From Notospermus geniculatus (Eukaryota; Nemertea; Pilidiophora; Heteronemertea; Lineidae), in the NCBI GenBank assembly GCA_002633025.1, contig NMRB01000014.1:681584-745583 (forward strand): a stretch of 64,000 nt of DNA. The letters are read 5' to 3'. Numbering within the stretch: the stretch's first letter is position 1; each line of letters opens with the position of its first letter. A program made the translations under genes and the position numbers. Below the pieces are notes generated by a model that made no database searches, had not been told where the DNA came from, and saw nothing but the letters and a program-made list of their open reading frames with translations. Shown here piece after piece: positions 33,001 through 44,249 of the stretch.

Positions 33001-36000
33001 GAAAGTAGGAAGTAGGCCTAGCATAAGAAAGGTTTCGTATCTCGCCGACAACAATCTACGACAGCATTTTTAACCACTCCGTATCAATTTAGAAGCTAAA
33101 AATGACATGGCATTGGCAATCGCATTGAACGCTTCCCACCTTTGCCTCTATTGCAATTATGTTGATATAAATAGCCCTGTTCTTTTAAATGTCTTCCTGT
33201 TGTCTTTCAGCCCCCGGACGTCCTGTTGCTTTTTCAACCATAAACCATTCCGCCTACATTTCTCATTATTTTCTATGACACACAATTGAACATGGTAGGA
33301 AACACGTCATCGATGTAAACGATAATTAACATAAAGATGAAGTACATCACATTTAACTCCTACTAAATGGCCCACATCAGGTAACAGTCTGAGTAAAATA
33401 AGATGGGAAATTTTTCAAAAACATGATGGACGGTTTCCTTGCTTTTCTCAGGTAGGCGTTTTATATCATAACGAAAAGGTAAAACAATTTATCAGCATTA
33501 GGGGATAGGGTCTCTGATTCATGCCAGCTGACCAATCGCATTATTAGCCTACATGTACACACTCTGGTGTTGCCAAACTGTAATGTTTAGAATGATACTG
33601 CCAGTCACACGATCGCAGATATGAGACGCAGGGTGAAGCCCCACAAAACCGCGACGGACCAAATGGATTGATGAGTTGCGTGATATGTTCCACAGATTGT
33701 CCTGGATAACCAAAAGCCGACATTTTTTGGTTTTCTGTACCGGTGCAGAAAAGTGGTTCACGGCATGAATAATTCAATGTCATTTTTAATGGTAATTTCG
33801 TACTCTTTTAATTTCCTTTCGTCGGCGGGTAACAGATGGATATAGGAAGGAACACTCGTACTTTGAGACAACCGATAGATATTTTAACTTCAACGCAGAT
33901 GTTGGGCGTAGACTTCCAACCGGCAGCCGTCGTATTGATCAGCCAACAGCCACATGATCGTGTATCCGATGGCTTGCTGATCCAAGAAAATGGCTTGCGA
34001 TAATCAATGTGATTTCTTAAATTCCACATTGATTTCAGATCCGAGCAAACAAAAGGCAGATGAAGCGGGAGATTCTGCAAAGAAACCGCTGGCTATGTCA
34101 ACAAGCCGTCCAGATGTTTCTTTCTCACTTTTGATAGAGTAATCGTCAACCGATTTTGGAGAATGCAGTAACTATAAGTCAACAGCAGAGCTTTTGGAAA
34201 CATGTCGGTGTTACCAATTTTCAATGGTAATTCTGCGACCGCCCACGCTGGCACTTTGCTTTAACATTTAGAGATAAAAGCCGCTCTTATGCACTGGACA
34301 CGATGTGCAAGAGCGATGTTTTAGTGTGAACGTACTACATTTGTAAGTTCGGCTAATGGCCAGTTTCACCTCCTTTCTTTACCACTTGACATTCTATCAG
34401 AAAACAGAATTTTTTCTGTCCTAGTGACATTTAAAAGGAAAAACGCGGGGGTGTAATTGTCGCCAGAAATCTAAATTCGCGACTGAAACCAACTAATGAC
34501 TGGTAATGAGGTTAACGGTCTATATTTGGCGAAATTATTCCCGACTTCAGTCGCCGTCAAACTGAGCGATGCTTCTTAAAGTTCGTTTTGATTTGCTTGT
34601 TTCTATTGGTAAACAACGAAAGTGTGCTTTAAATACAAGATAGCTTTGGCACCTTGAAAGCTTTATTAACAGTAACTACTGTTTGCAATACTTCCGCAGG
34701 AATATTACGAGAAGATTTACAGGCAATTTGTTGGAACGATTTACCTAAATCTAGAATCGTCACAATCTTTCAAACCGCCTTTGACTTTTATTTTATGCTC
34801 TAGCAAAGGTAAAAATAGAATGTCAACCTTGACTTCCTTCTCCCGGATCCGATTCACATCAAGGAAGCCATGTATCTTCGGTTAATTACACCTAATCATT
34901 AGAATGATCACCCGAATTGAGACATTCACTCACCATAAAGGTTCCTGTAATGCCCAATTGATGAACCGCTCCTAATGCCTTATGCTAGTTTTGACTAATT
35001 CGACCTGACGATGAGCATACGTCTAAATCTCCTACCACGATCGATGGGCTTCTTTGAAGCGTTTGCAACCGTTCGCAACGCAAATAAATTTCTAATATTG
35101 CCAATGCGGATTCATCGGCTGTTATAAACGTTCAGTTAAATTGCTTTCCCTTCGTTGCGTTTAAATCCCTCTACCTAATTGTTTTTGATTGGAATGAAAA
35201 CGTCACCTGTTTGAAGCAAGGCGATTTAAAAGGTTCTCTGAAACTTTATGGTGAGGCGAAAGACGCCAGTGTTCACCGAAACGGCCTTCGCTATCGGTAA
35301 GGAGCAGGGGCATTGCGTATTAGAGAAGAGGGGAATTTCAAACCCAACGTTTGAGTCCCAGGCAAGAATGATGATCGTTCCACCGCCTCGCTGGCGTATT
35401 TCAATCCATTACAACCTCGGGCTCAGAAGGGTAATCTCTTTCCCTGGGAATAAATCCCTCAGTATATGGCTAAGTGAAGATTTAGGAACAACAAGAAGTC
35501 TCAAATTTCGTCACCAATGTAAGGGGGATGGATCTTCACTGTAGCAATATCGGCAAATTGTTTGGAGAATTTCGTTTATACGACCTACTCATAACAAATT
35601 ATTGCTTTTCGATTTTCGGTTTATCCAAGATCCCAGTACTTTATGGTCGTAGCTTTGTCCATCAAAGCACTTTTAAAGGAGGCTTGGAGCGTCTGGGATG
35701 GATCGAAATCTTTCCTGTGACGTCATTCTCTGCTGAGATGAAAAGCCCTTGTAAGAATAAATCGATATCAGTATTTCAGTTTATCTAGCCGATTCCAATC
35801 AGCGAAAGGTTAATACAATTTGATAAAGTTTAGCGGGATATTTGACTCAAAGACTTTCTTTAGCGACAAACCCGGACTAATAGTTGGCATACAAAGGCCT
35901 TGTCTTCTCACAAATTTGTGAATGTTTTTCTATGGTAATAGCATATGAAGGTCCTAACTACTGATGTTTCATTCTTCGGTACTTGTGCTTGCTGCACAAG

Positions 36001-36021
36001 TATTACGTTTCCCATCTGCGA
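33001..36021. other. repeat-poor non-coding stretch
   Basis: AT-rich, with no foldback or tandem repeat. Its low repeat content, unlike both flanks, may indicate conserved regulatory DNA; that is inference. Confidence 0.4.
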
Positions 36022-36228
36022 TCAAAACGACCAGAAATCACTTTGGCTGTCAGCAACTGCTTCGTGTTCGTAGAACCCCCTGGTTGTCAACTCCCATCGC
36101 CTTCTTTCCGCCGTGCTCTTTTTCATTGCGGTCATAAACCCTTTCTTATGACTGGCATCCCTAGATGAAGAGCCAAGCAGTGATAACAACGCAATAATGG
36201 CAATCATTCTTTTTGGAAGAAACGTCAT
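36022..36228 (-). CDS. candidate small secreted peptide precursor (68 aa)
   Basis: The minus-strand ATG at 36228 opens a 68-codon frame ending in TGA. The start MTFLPKRMIAIIALLSLLGS looks like a signal peptide: basic n-region K6-R7, hydrophobic stretch 8-18, small residues at 19-22. After it come dibasic or tribasic sites K28-K29, K36-K37 and R42-R44, separating short segments, as in neuropeptide or hormone precursors; the C-terminus is SDFWSF. A minus-strand TATA box lies about 46 bases upstream. An earlier ATG 8 bases upstream opens a three-codon reading frame (Met-Thr-Ala-stop) that overlaps this start. No glycine amidation signal precedes the basic sites. I know no matching family, and the true gene could be spliced and longer. 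Chance is a serious alternative. Confidence 0.3.
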   Translation of the reverse strand: MTFLPKRMIAIIALLSLLGSSSRDASHKKGFMTAMKKSTAERRRWELTTRGFYEHEAVADSQSDFWSF

Positions 36229-36273
36229 GCTGTCATGTCGAGGAAAAACGGACAACACCACAAGTCTGAACTG

Positions 36274-36281
36274 TTTTTATA
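36274..36281 (-). promoter_or_regulatory. TATA box candidate for the 36.2-kb minus-strand frame
   Basis: Reads tataaaaa on the minus strand, in the context gttggtataaaaacagttca. Transcription would be expected to begin about 30 bases downstream, near 36250, leaving a very short leader before the first ATGs. Confidence 0.35.
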
Positions 36282-36952
36282 CCAACACGGCATACCAATT
36301 TCCCGGACGAGGTGGCAACAAGAATAATAATACGGTACCCTGTCGTCAAGAAAGGCAATTTTGCTGAAAAAAAACGCAATCAGTGTTTTACATTTGAAAC
36401 GTCGCACGGAAGTTGGCCAAATTATAGTGAAGGGAAGCAGCACTGCATGAAATGGTGATCGTCCTCCCGTGGGGGTTGCTGAATCGTGTTACCTCACTGT
36501 CTACCAGGCCTCCCATATTAGGGTATTTTCGGTGAAATGGGTTCATCTAACACGCAATGCGCAGTCCCCGCGAGAAATTATCCTTCATTATCTGCAGCTT
36601 CTAGCTGGATGAGTCCTACATCAATTAATGCTGCTGGCTGCAAAATGTGCTGGCGAGAATTGGCGCTGTTGATGGTCACCTTGGCGCTGTGATTACCGCA
36701 GGGTTTTTCAATGTTAGGCAGGAAATTTCGCTCGCTTCTGGACAGGATGAATGTCCGCCGGGAAAGCGAGGAAGAGGGGAATTAAGGAAGGGAGTGGGGA
36801 AATGACTGCCATGGAGATGGTGAGACAGGATAGACCGAGCTTGTAGTCTCGGTCACCCAGCCGCTGTTTCGAATCTGGGGATCGAACAAGCGTCTGGGTC
36901 ATAACGTCGCTTTTTCTGTTACGAGCAGACCAAGATCCTGGTCTGGATGCTG

Positions 36953-37083
36953 ATTGGCTAATCAGGGACAGAGCTAGTCATTCATTCTCATCCGTCGATT
37001 CCTCCCATTTGAAAATCACAATCCGGCTGCTGATTGGGCAAGAGAAGTGATCATGTGATCTCATCATGGCGACGGCTATATAA
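36953..37083 (+). promoter_or_regulatory. promoter-like block: two inverted CCAAT boxes and TATATAA
   Basis: ATTGG (inverted CCAAT) occurs at 36953-36957 in tgattggctaat and at 37033-37037 in tgattgggcaag. TATATAA follows at 37077-37083. A start site near 37107-37110 is expected. The order and spacing (about 40 bp from the near CCAAT to TATA) suit a TATA-containing RNA polymerase II promoter. Confidence 0.4.
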
Positions 37084-37106
37084 TGTCAGTTGGGATTTCT
37101 TGACCT

Positions 37107-37163
37107 CGGCTTCCACACGGATACACAATTCCTGCTCACTTTTCAGCCTGAAATTCAACTCCG
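37107..37163 (+). other. candidate non-coding first exon with GTAAGT donor
   Basis: Downstream of the TATA block, the sequence runs to ctccg followed by gtaagt at 37164-37169, a near-consensus 5' splice site. There is no ATG in the interval, so it would be an untranslated first exon. The next exon was not found. A single N at 37178 lies just inside the putative intron. Confidence 0.25.
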
Positions 37164-37344
37164 GTAAGTTGATGCTGNACTGGAATGACAAGTTAGGAAG
37201 GCCATGTTGCTGCCAAACCGGCAATCGCAACAAAAAGGACCACGGTGTCCTCTTCGGCAAAGGAGAGATGACAATGCGGGCCGAACTGGCAACCATAAAA
37301 CGGAAATGATGAAGGCATCCTTGCCATTTCTGGACTGGGGATAA

Positions 37345-37622
37345 GGGGCCGTCTCAAAATTACATTGATGCCAAAAAAGACGAAGTGATTTCATATTTTC
37401 CCTGCCCCCCCCCTTGAAAAGATGAAGTGGGCACTTGACATTGGCTTCATCCATGTAGGGACGTTAGGCATGGAAGGATGACAAAGAAAAACATGTGAAG
37501 ACACCAGTAAACCAAGAAAGCATATAAAAAAGTCATTCTCCTGTAAAAAAGAGTAATGCCAATTTTATCAAAAAAGATGACGAGGGTCTTTTTGGCATCA
37601 AAACAATTTTGAGACGGCCCCC
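37345..37622. mobile_element. PIF/Harbinger-like MITE, GGGGCCGTCTCAAAATT ends, TAA target
   Basis: TAA at 37342-37344 and 37623-37625. The inverted ends are about 36 bp (ggggccgtctcaaaatta, then gatgccaaaaaagac). A C9-like run lies inside. The subterminal gatgccaaaaaagac parallels gaagccaaaaaagac in 15611-15960. Confidence 0.93.
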
Positions 37623-37625
37623 TAA

Positions 37626-38576
37626 CGCGTACTACATGCCGAAACTCGGTGTATTGTTTGACAGGACGAGTTTTATCGACTGTATCGTTGGACATGTCCC
37701 GTTGAGGTAGGGATGGTACAATGCTCTCACCTTTCATGGGTACTATGTAAGAGTATCTATCCCATCAGAGACCAATATTCATGGGTCGTCCAAGGGGATT
37801 TCGTCATTTTGGCCTTAGATGACAACATTTTCCCTCCCAATATTACGACGACAATCACCGACGCTTCAGGCTCGGAGCACAACGGCGATAATTGAAAGGA
37901 AGGGAAAAACAAATGACCTTCCGTTGTGCTGTCACTAGGGGATTGACATACGATCCGAAAGCACACAAAACGCCTGTATCTCGTTGGGCGGACATTCCTA
38001 AGTGCCGGCAAGATCTCTCCAGTGACAGGGATGTGTATTAACGGATTAGACACTGACCTCACCTATCTCTGCAGCTATTTATCAGCTTCTCGCTCCAGAA
38101 ATAAATAGCAATCAGAAACAGTGCTTCCTGAAGCGCAGGCCGGTGTCAAAGGAGGCAATATTACTTTCGTATTGGCCGGTGATGGGCGTCATTAATGACG
38201 AAAAATGAATATCAATCTTGCACATGAAAGGCGCACATTATTGGCTATCTCCCTTGACATGCATTGTCCGTGGCAGGGTGTTGTATAGGTCCCCATCCGT
38301 CGTCATGATCCGGCCCGGTGTCCCATTTCTCCCGGCACCTTTCGTGGGTAATTTCAACAATATGTCAGGAAGGGTATTTATAGCATCTTTATTGGAGTGT
38401 TAACAAACGAAGATGGCAATAAGGGTTGAAGGAGATAGCCGTACGTTGCCATAAAAAGGTAATAAAATCAACGCCACATGCACAAACTGAAGTTCTTCGG
38501 TTCTTGTGGTTACAATGTTGAAATGTTTGACCGAGGCAATTTCAGTTCAACCTCCCGTGATGAACTTTAATTTGCA
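37626..38576. other. unannotated non-coding stretch
   Basis: No repeat or gene was recognised. Confidence 0.4.
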
Positions 38577-38657
38577 ATTTAATTTGCTGGTCACTACTGC
38601 TGGAAATTTAATTTGCTGGTCACTACTGCTGGAAGTTTAATTTGCTGGTCATTACTG
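38577..38657 (+). repeat. 29-bp tandem repeat, about 2.7 copies
   Basis: The unit aatttgctggtcactactgc plus tggaaattt begins at 38581, 38610 and 38639. Confidence 0.95.
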
Positions 38658-39765
38658 GCTTTCTAGGCCGAGGGTGCTGTACCAAACCCGATCTCACCTT
38701 AAAGAATGGTGCGGAATTTTCATTCACAACCAAATTCATCAGGTATTGCGAACTCGTGAACTTCGTGAGGTATGGGCTGCGGTACCCCAACCTCGTTCGA
38801 GAAAAAAGGAAGCACTCTGCGTTCATCAGATTTAGAGTTTGGGTAATTCACTTTTGCCAACATTCATAAATATTCATATACTCTTATTAGCCAACGTGTT
38901 CGTAAGTTTCGTCACATAATATCAATCATATACTCTAAGTCAATAAGTCAGAGGGTAATTCAAAATTCGACGATTTTTTTTTCACCAGTTATTTCACTTT
39001 TTGATCTCGGTAAATGAATCGTGCTTTGGAATTTTGAACCGGTGTAATTATTTTAAGTGTTCCCCATCTGTGAGTGTTCCCCTACTATTGTCTGACGCAA
39101 TAAGCTGCAACTTGTGACAACAGAGACACAGAGAAACGCCGTGTCGATCTATCTGCCAGCGTTTCCTAAGCAAAGGGGAAACACTGAAATATGAAAACAC
39201 TGGCAGATGTCACAACGGAAGGTCTTTGCCTTGTTGACCGACGTTGCGTATCGTGTACCGTCGTTTGGTATTCAGCTTATACTGTGCTGCGGCAGTTAAG
39301 GATTGGATGATGTATCGCACTGCAAATGTCTGATTGTTTCCTGGCTTGTATACATCGTTATTGGCCGTACGGGTGCAGACCCGGATGAAGTATAAACGAT
39401 ACCTCATCTAAAAAACATTGATAATCATTGTATATTGTTGACACATCCAGTGTTAGCGTTATTCCCCGTGTATCTTTGGCATTCTCCGGCCATTTGAGTA
39501 TGAAATGTTGTCATTAATCAACCTAACCACAGGCTCCGCGCCTAATGAGACCATCGGCGACCGTGGTTTTCGCACACGATCCATCATTTGGATAATAGCT
39601 ACTGACAAGTATTTGAGCTATACATGCAAACCACAAGATAGTGATATTTTGTTTTTAACATTCCCATTCATACATATCTTCATTTCTGCTACTACTACTA
39701 CAAGTACGTTTGACATTATCGTGCGAAACATGTATGGCAAGGTGTTGCGGAAAACATGCATCATA
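38658..39765. other. non-coding stretch with a weak hairpin
   Basis: An imperfect inverted repeat, atctgccagcgtttcc and aaaacactggcagat, lies at about 39151-39209. Nothing else was recognised. Confidence 0.4.
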
Positions 39766-40454
39766 CCATGATCTTTAGAACAGGTGTTGCGTAAAACATG
39801 CAACCTATCAATGACCTTTAGAACAGGATTTGCGTAAAACATGCATCATACNCCATGATCTTTAGAACAGGTGTTGCGTAAAACATGCAACCTATCAATG
39901 ACCTTTCGAACAGGATTTGCGTAAAACATGCATCATACCATGATCTTTAGAACAGTTGCACAAAACATGCATCATACCATGATCTTTAGAACAGTTGCAC
40001 AAAACATGCATCATACCATGATCTTTTAGAACAGCCGTTGCGAGAAATCTGCAACAATACATGTACCATGATCGTTAGAACAGGTGTTGCGTAAAACAGT
40101 CATGCAACCAACCATGATCTTTTAGAACAGGCGTTGCGTTAAACATGTAATAAGCTATACCATGATCTTTAGAACAGGTGTTGCGTAAAACATGCATCAT
40201 ACCATGACCTTTAGAACAGGAGTGGCCTAAAGCATGCATCATACCAGATCTTTAGGACATGTGTTGCGTAAAACATGCAACATACCATGATCTGTTGAAC
40301 AGGATCGAGGGCGCAGAACATGCATAGTGCCCGTCGTGATCTTTAGGACAGGTTTTGGGCGACACATGCATCATACCATGATCTTTAGAACAGGAGTTAA
40401 GAAGCATCCTACCATGATCTTTAGAACAGGTGTTGCGCAAAGCAGGCATCATAC
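39766..40454 (+). repeat. minisatellite, about 43-bp unit, about 16 copies
   Basis: The core ccatgatctttagaacagg, followed by tgttgcgtaaaacatgcatc and atac, recurs about 16 times with substitutions and indels that increase to the right. The first 86 bp are repeated after a single N at 39852 with one change, so part of the array may be an unmerged contig overlap. Confidence 0.95.
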
Positions 40455-41169
40455 AGCGTTTTGTGCAACAGATGCGCCAGACCATGGTCTGTCGTACAGT
40501 GCCATGCATGCGAATTCACCACCATTATACAAACATGTATAATTGTAGCGTATGTTTTGGAACCTAGTTGATGGGAAACATGACGTGCTCTGCATACTGA
40601 TATTCTAATTAGCTTGGCCAAGTTACAAAAGTACACATTGGCTAATCGGTTTCACACACGTCGCCTTCTTTGTATTGTACACCTAACCCCTGCACTGACA
40701 TGCCTCATTTGAATAATGTAATCTCGCTGTTTGTAGGCTAAAAGGCGTACGACGTTATTTCTGTATCAACCTCGTCCAGTGTTTCAGCCCATGAAATCCT
40801 ATTCATAATTGTGTTTCATCCGACGTTCTCCCGTATATACCACAGGAAATTAGGACTGCTGAGTCCGGAAATTGATCACGAAGAAGAAGCTACCCTCAGA
40901 ATAATTGTTGGTCTCGCTACAATTTATCAGGTGAATAATTTAAAGTGATAGTACACCTGCGCTTTTCATCACATGCTAGGATGAATGCAATGGATTACAT
41001 GATAAAAAGTGCATCCAGAGCAATAAAATACATAGTACATCTTTGGTGAATTTGAGCGGTTCGTTTTCTGATTATGGTTCCTGATTTCCCCGCTAGGACA
41101 CGACATTGCTTTCGTGTTCTATACAAAATCCTGATTGACCCTGAGGCATGGCTGTTTAAAAACAACATA
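40455..41169. other. unannotated non-coding stretch
   Basis: Nothing recognised beyond decayed edges of the minisatellite. Confidence 0.4.
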
Positions 41170-41380
41170 AAAAATGTGATCCGTGACAGCAAAATGAGTC
41201 GGATGCGCCGGAAAGAAGACCCAAGATGACACCAGAGAACAATGCAGAAATGCCCGGACAAAGTCAAATTTCACAATTGGCACTAGAAAAACAATGCTGA
41301 AATCAACAAACCGTTGGTGCACCTTGGGTCTTCTTCTGTGTGCATTCCGACTCATTTTGTTGTCACGGGTCACAAATGTT
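41170..41380. mobile_element. foldback element, AAATGTGATCCGTGACA ends
   Basis: Left aaatgtgatccgtgacagca, then aaatgagtcggatgc and agaagaccca; right tgggtcttct, gcattccgactcatttt, then gttgtcacgggtcacaaat. The arms are about 55-60 bp with several mismatches. No second copy was seen. Confidence 0.85.
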
Positions 41381-41998
41381 TTTCAAAGCCACTGAATCAA
41401 AGTGAGGTTGGAAATTTATCTTTGTAAAAACAATTTTGCTCACTCTGATCGACTGCGCCTCAAATATTCAGACAAAACACTTCCTTTTCCACGATTAATT
41501 CTAAACGAACTGGCGACGCTTTCCCAATCAACCAATGACACAAGGGAGGCCATTTTTGTATAATCAAGAAAAAGCGAGTAATCTGTGTTAGATGATATTC
41601 TCCTCTCGTAATCTTACATAGCGTAACCCAAGAGGCTGCGTCAGATGCATGCCAAATGCGGGTGATTGCGTATTTATGCATGCATTGACTGCCGGGCTAT
41701 TCCCTCCTGTCCTGTCGTGAATTGCCGCGTAATCTGAGGAACACGATTAGAAATGTTTCATTTTGTTGCGTGTGATTTTGTGGTAAGACGTAGCTGATTT
41801 AGACCGACGACAAAAATGACACTTCTGTCAATCATTAAAGGAACTGTATCGCGAGTATTGTGGGGCGCCGGACAAACTGTTGATGTTATCAGGCATGCAC
41901 CCGACATCTGTTGATGATATTTGGCACGCACCTAGCAGCAGTTGATATCATCGTCACCGACGGTTTAATACATCCGAAACAAAAAAGCACGTCCGGTA
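41381..41998. other. unannotated non-coding stretch
   Basis: Nothing recognised. The last 100 bases contain decayed gttgat and atcatc words leading into the minisatellite. Confidence 0.4.
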
Positions 41999-42492
41999 TT
42001 TGGCCAACGGAATCAGCACATCTTTGAGTGATGACCACCGGAATCGGCATAAGTTTGGCTGATGACCAGCAGAATCAGCAGATGTTTGACTGATGACCTC
42101 CAGAATCAGCAGATGTTTGACGCTGATGACCACCGGAATCATCAGATGTTTGACCGATGACCACCGGAATCATCAGATGTTTGACTGATGACCACCGGAA
42201 TCAGCAGATGTTTGGCTGATCACCACCAGAATCAGCAGATGTTTGACGCTGATCACCACCAGATTCAGTAGATGTTTGACGCTGATGACCACCGGAATCA
42301 GCAAATGTTTGACTGATGACCACCAGAATCATCATCAGATGTTTGGCTAGTCGATGACCACCGGAATCATCAGATGTTTGACTGATGACCACCGGAATCA
42401 GCATATGTTTGACTGATGACCACCAGAATCATCAGACTTTGACTGATGACCACCGGAATCATCAGACTTTTGATTGACCACCAGAATGATTC
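41999..42492 (+). repeat. 31-33 bp minisatellite, about 15-16 copies
   Basis: The unit is gatgaccaccggaatcatca plus gatgtttgact, with 31- and 33-bp variants (an extra gc before tgat). Long minus-strand frames across it (DSGGHQ-type repeats) are a by-product of the repeat and not evidence of a protein. Confidence 0.95.
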
Positions 42493-42497
42493 TTGAC

Positions 42498-43143
42498 CGA
42501 TGACCATGAGAGTTAGCTGGGTGCTGATGTTCGGTGGATGGATTCAGATTAACAGGTGTCACCGTTTGACAGACGATTGTCAAAATCAACAGATGGTGAT
42601 GTTCGCTGTTTTGGTGGTGGCAAATTATGAGTCAGAGTATTCGAAATCATCGTTGACAAGGACCGTTCGCGTTCTCTGAGGGTGAAAGACTTGTGATTTT
42701 TCCACCGATCGCTTCACATTGGTTGCTGAGGAGCAACAAGCACTGATTCGCAACCATTCAGGTCATTTCCAGCCAAGCAGCGAACAATACAGTATCGTGT
42801 AAGACGAGCGGAACCTTTCATGCCAAAGGCGAAGCAGTAATTAGGATACTTACGAAAGACGTAAAACAATACCGCGGTGCGTTGCCTCTGTCTCGAAATA
42901 ATAACCTCTATGATTGAGTGTCCTTTGAGAGAGAATCTGATCTCGTGCCTAAATATCTATGTTGGACATCGCGGGGTAGCCCAGGGTGGTTTCTCAGCCA
43001 CATAACTACGGCAAGCTCCAATTACCAGCGTTTCCGCGGTTAGAAAAGAAGCACCTGTGGTCTCCGCGGAGAGCGTGGCGTACTTTGTCTGCAAACTTAC
43101 TAGTAACTTGTGTCTGGACAACAAGACGGATTGTCTGTAGGAT
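42498..43143 (+). repeat. 0.65-kb direct repeat, first copy (ends at a single N)
   Basis: Runs from cgatgaccatgagagttagc to ttgtctgtaggat, and is repeated at 43145-43788 with about 1 percent difference. The copies are separated by one N, so allelic contig overlap is the likely explanation. Confidence 0.95.
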
Positions 43144-43144
43144 N
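43144..43144. other. single-N contig join
   Basis: One N lies exactly between the copies of the 0.65-kb direct repeat. Confidence 0.95.
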
Positions 43145-43788
43145 CGATGACCATCAGAGTTAGCTGGGTGCTGATGTTCGGTGGATGGATTCAGATTAAC
43201 AGGTGTCACCGTTTGACAGACGATTGTCAAAATCAACAGATGGTGATGTTCGCTGTGTTTGGTGGTGGCAAATTATGAGTCAGAGTATTCGAAATCGTTG
43301 ACAAGGACCGTTCGCGTTCTCTGAGGGTGAAAGACTTGTGATTTTTCCACCGATCGCTTCACAGTGGTTGCTGAGGAGCAACAAGCACTGATTCGCAACC
43401 ATTTAGGTCATTTCCAGCCGAGCAGCGAACAATACAGTATCGTGTAAGACGAGCGGAACCTTTCATGCCAAAGGCGAAGCAGTAATTAGGATACTTACGA
43501 AAGACGTAAAACAATACCGCGGTGCGTTGCCTCTGTCTCGAAATAATAACCTCTATGATTGAGTGTCCTTTGAGAGAGAATCTGATCTCGTGCCTAAATA
43601 TCTATGTTGGACATCGCGGGGTAGCCCAGGGTGGTTTCTCAGCCACATAACTACGGCAAGCTCCAATTACCAGCGTTTCCGCGGTTAGAAAAGAAGCACC
43701 TGTGGTCTCCGCGGAGAGCGTGGCGTACTTTGTCTGCAAACTTACTAGTAACTTGTGTCTGGACAACAAGACGGATTGTCTGTAGGAT
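43145..43788 (+). repeat. 0.65-kb direct repeat, second copy
   Basis: Near-identical to 42498-43143, then continues into new sequence at aaacgacactc. Confidence 0.95.
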
Positions 43789-43966
43789 AAACGACACTCA
43801 AGCTTTAATTTCATGCCTACATCCGTCCCGGGGGTGCTTCGTACATCATTTGGCTGCACATGATAGAAAAGATGAGGTAATTGTTGTTGCTGTCTACAGG
43901 GCAGAAGTGGATGAAAGGCTAATGTTACAACCTAATCCTTTCTATTCGACCAGGGAAAGTTTCTGA

Positions 43967-44005
43967 TCACAAAATCAGCCTATACATATTAGGCTGATTT
44001 TGTGA
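43967..44005. repeat. 39-bp palindrome, TCACAAAATCAGCCT arms
   Basis: Perfect arms tcacaaaatcagcct and aggctgattttgtga surround a short AT loop. It abuts the larger foldback at 44007. Confidence 0.85.
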
Positions 44006-44006
44006 C

Positions 44007-44249
44007 AACATTTCTGGTAAATTTCCAACATTTGCTGGTATCAATAAGATTCCATTGTCGCAGAATGACACTTAGAAAGTATACTTTCTAAGTGTCGTTC
44101 TATCAATAAGTGTCGTTCTAAGTGTCGTTCTATCAATAAGATTCCATTGTTGCAGAATGACACTTAGAAAGTATACTTTCTAAGTGTCGTTCTGCAACAA
44201 TGGAATCTTATTGATACAAGCAGATGCTGGAAATTTACCAGAAATGTTT
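44007..44249. mobile_element. foldback element with a duplicated core
   Basis: Outer arms aacatttctggtaaatttcc and ggaaatttaccagaaatgtt. Inside, the palindrome acttagaaagtatactttct with flanks occurs twice (about 44063-44100 and 44156-44193). The copies are separated by two short repeats of aagtgtcgttct. The structure is a hairpin element whose centre has been amplified. Confidence 0.88.

Noticed and set aside
42201-42589. Minus-strand repeat protein (DSGGHQ repeats)
   Set aside because: The frame exists only because the 31-33 bp minisatellite unit lacks stops; mixed unit lengths shift the frame.
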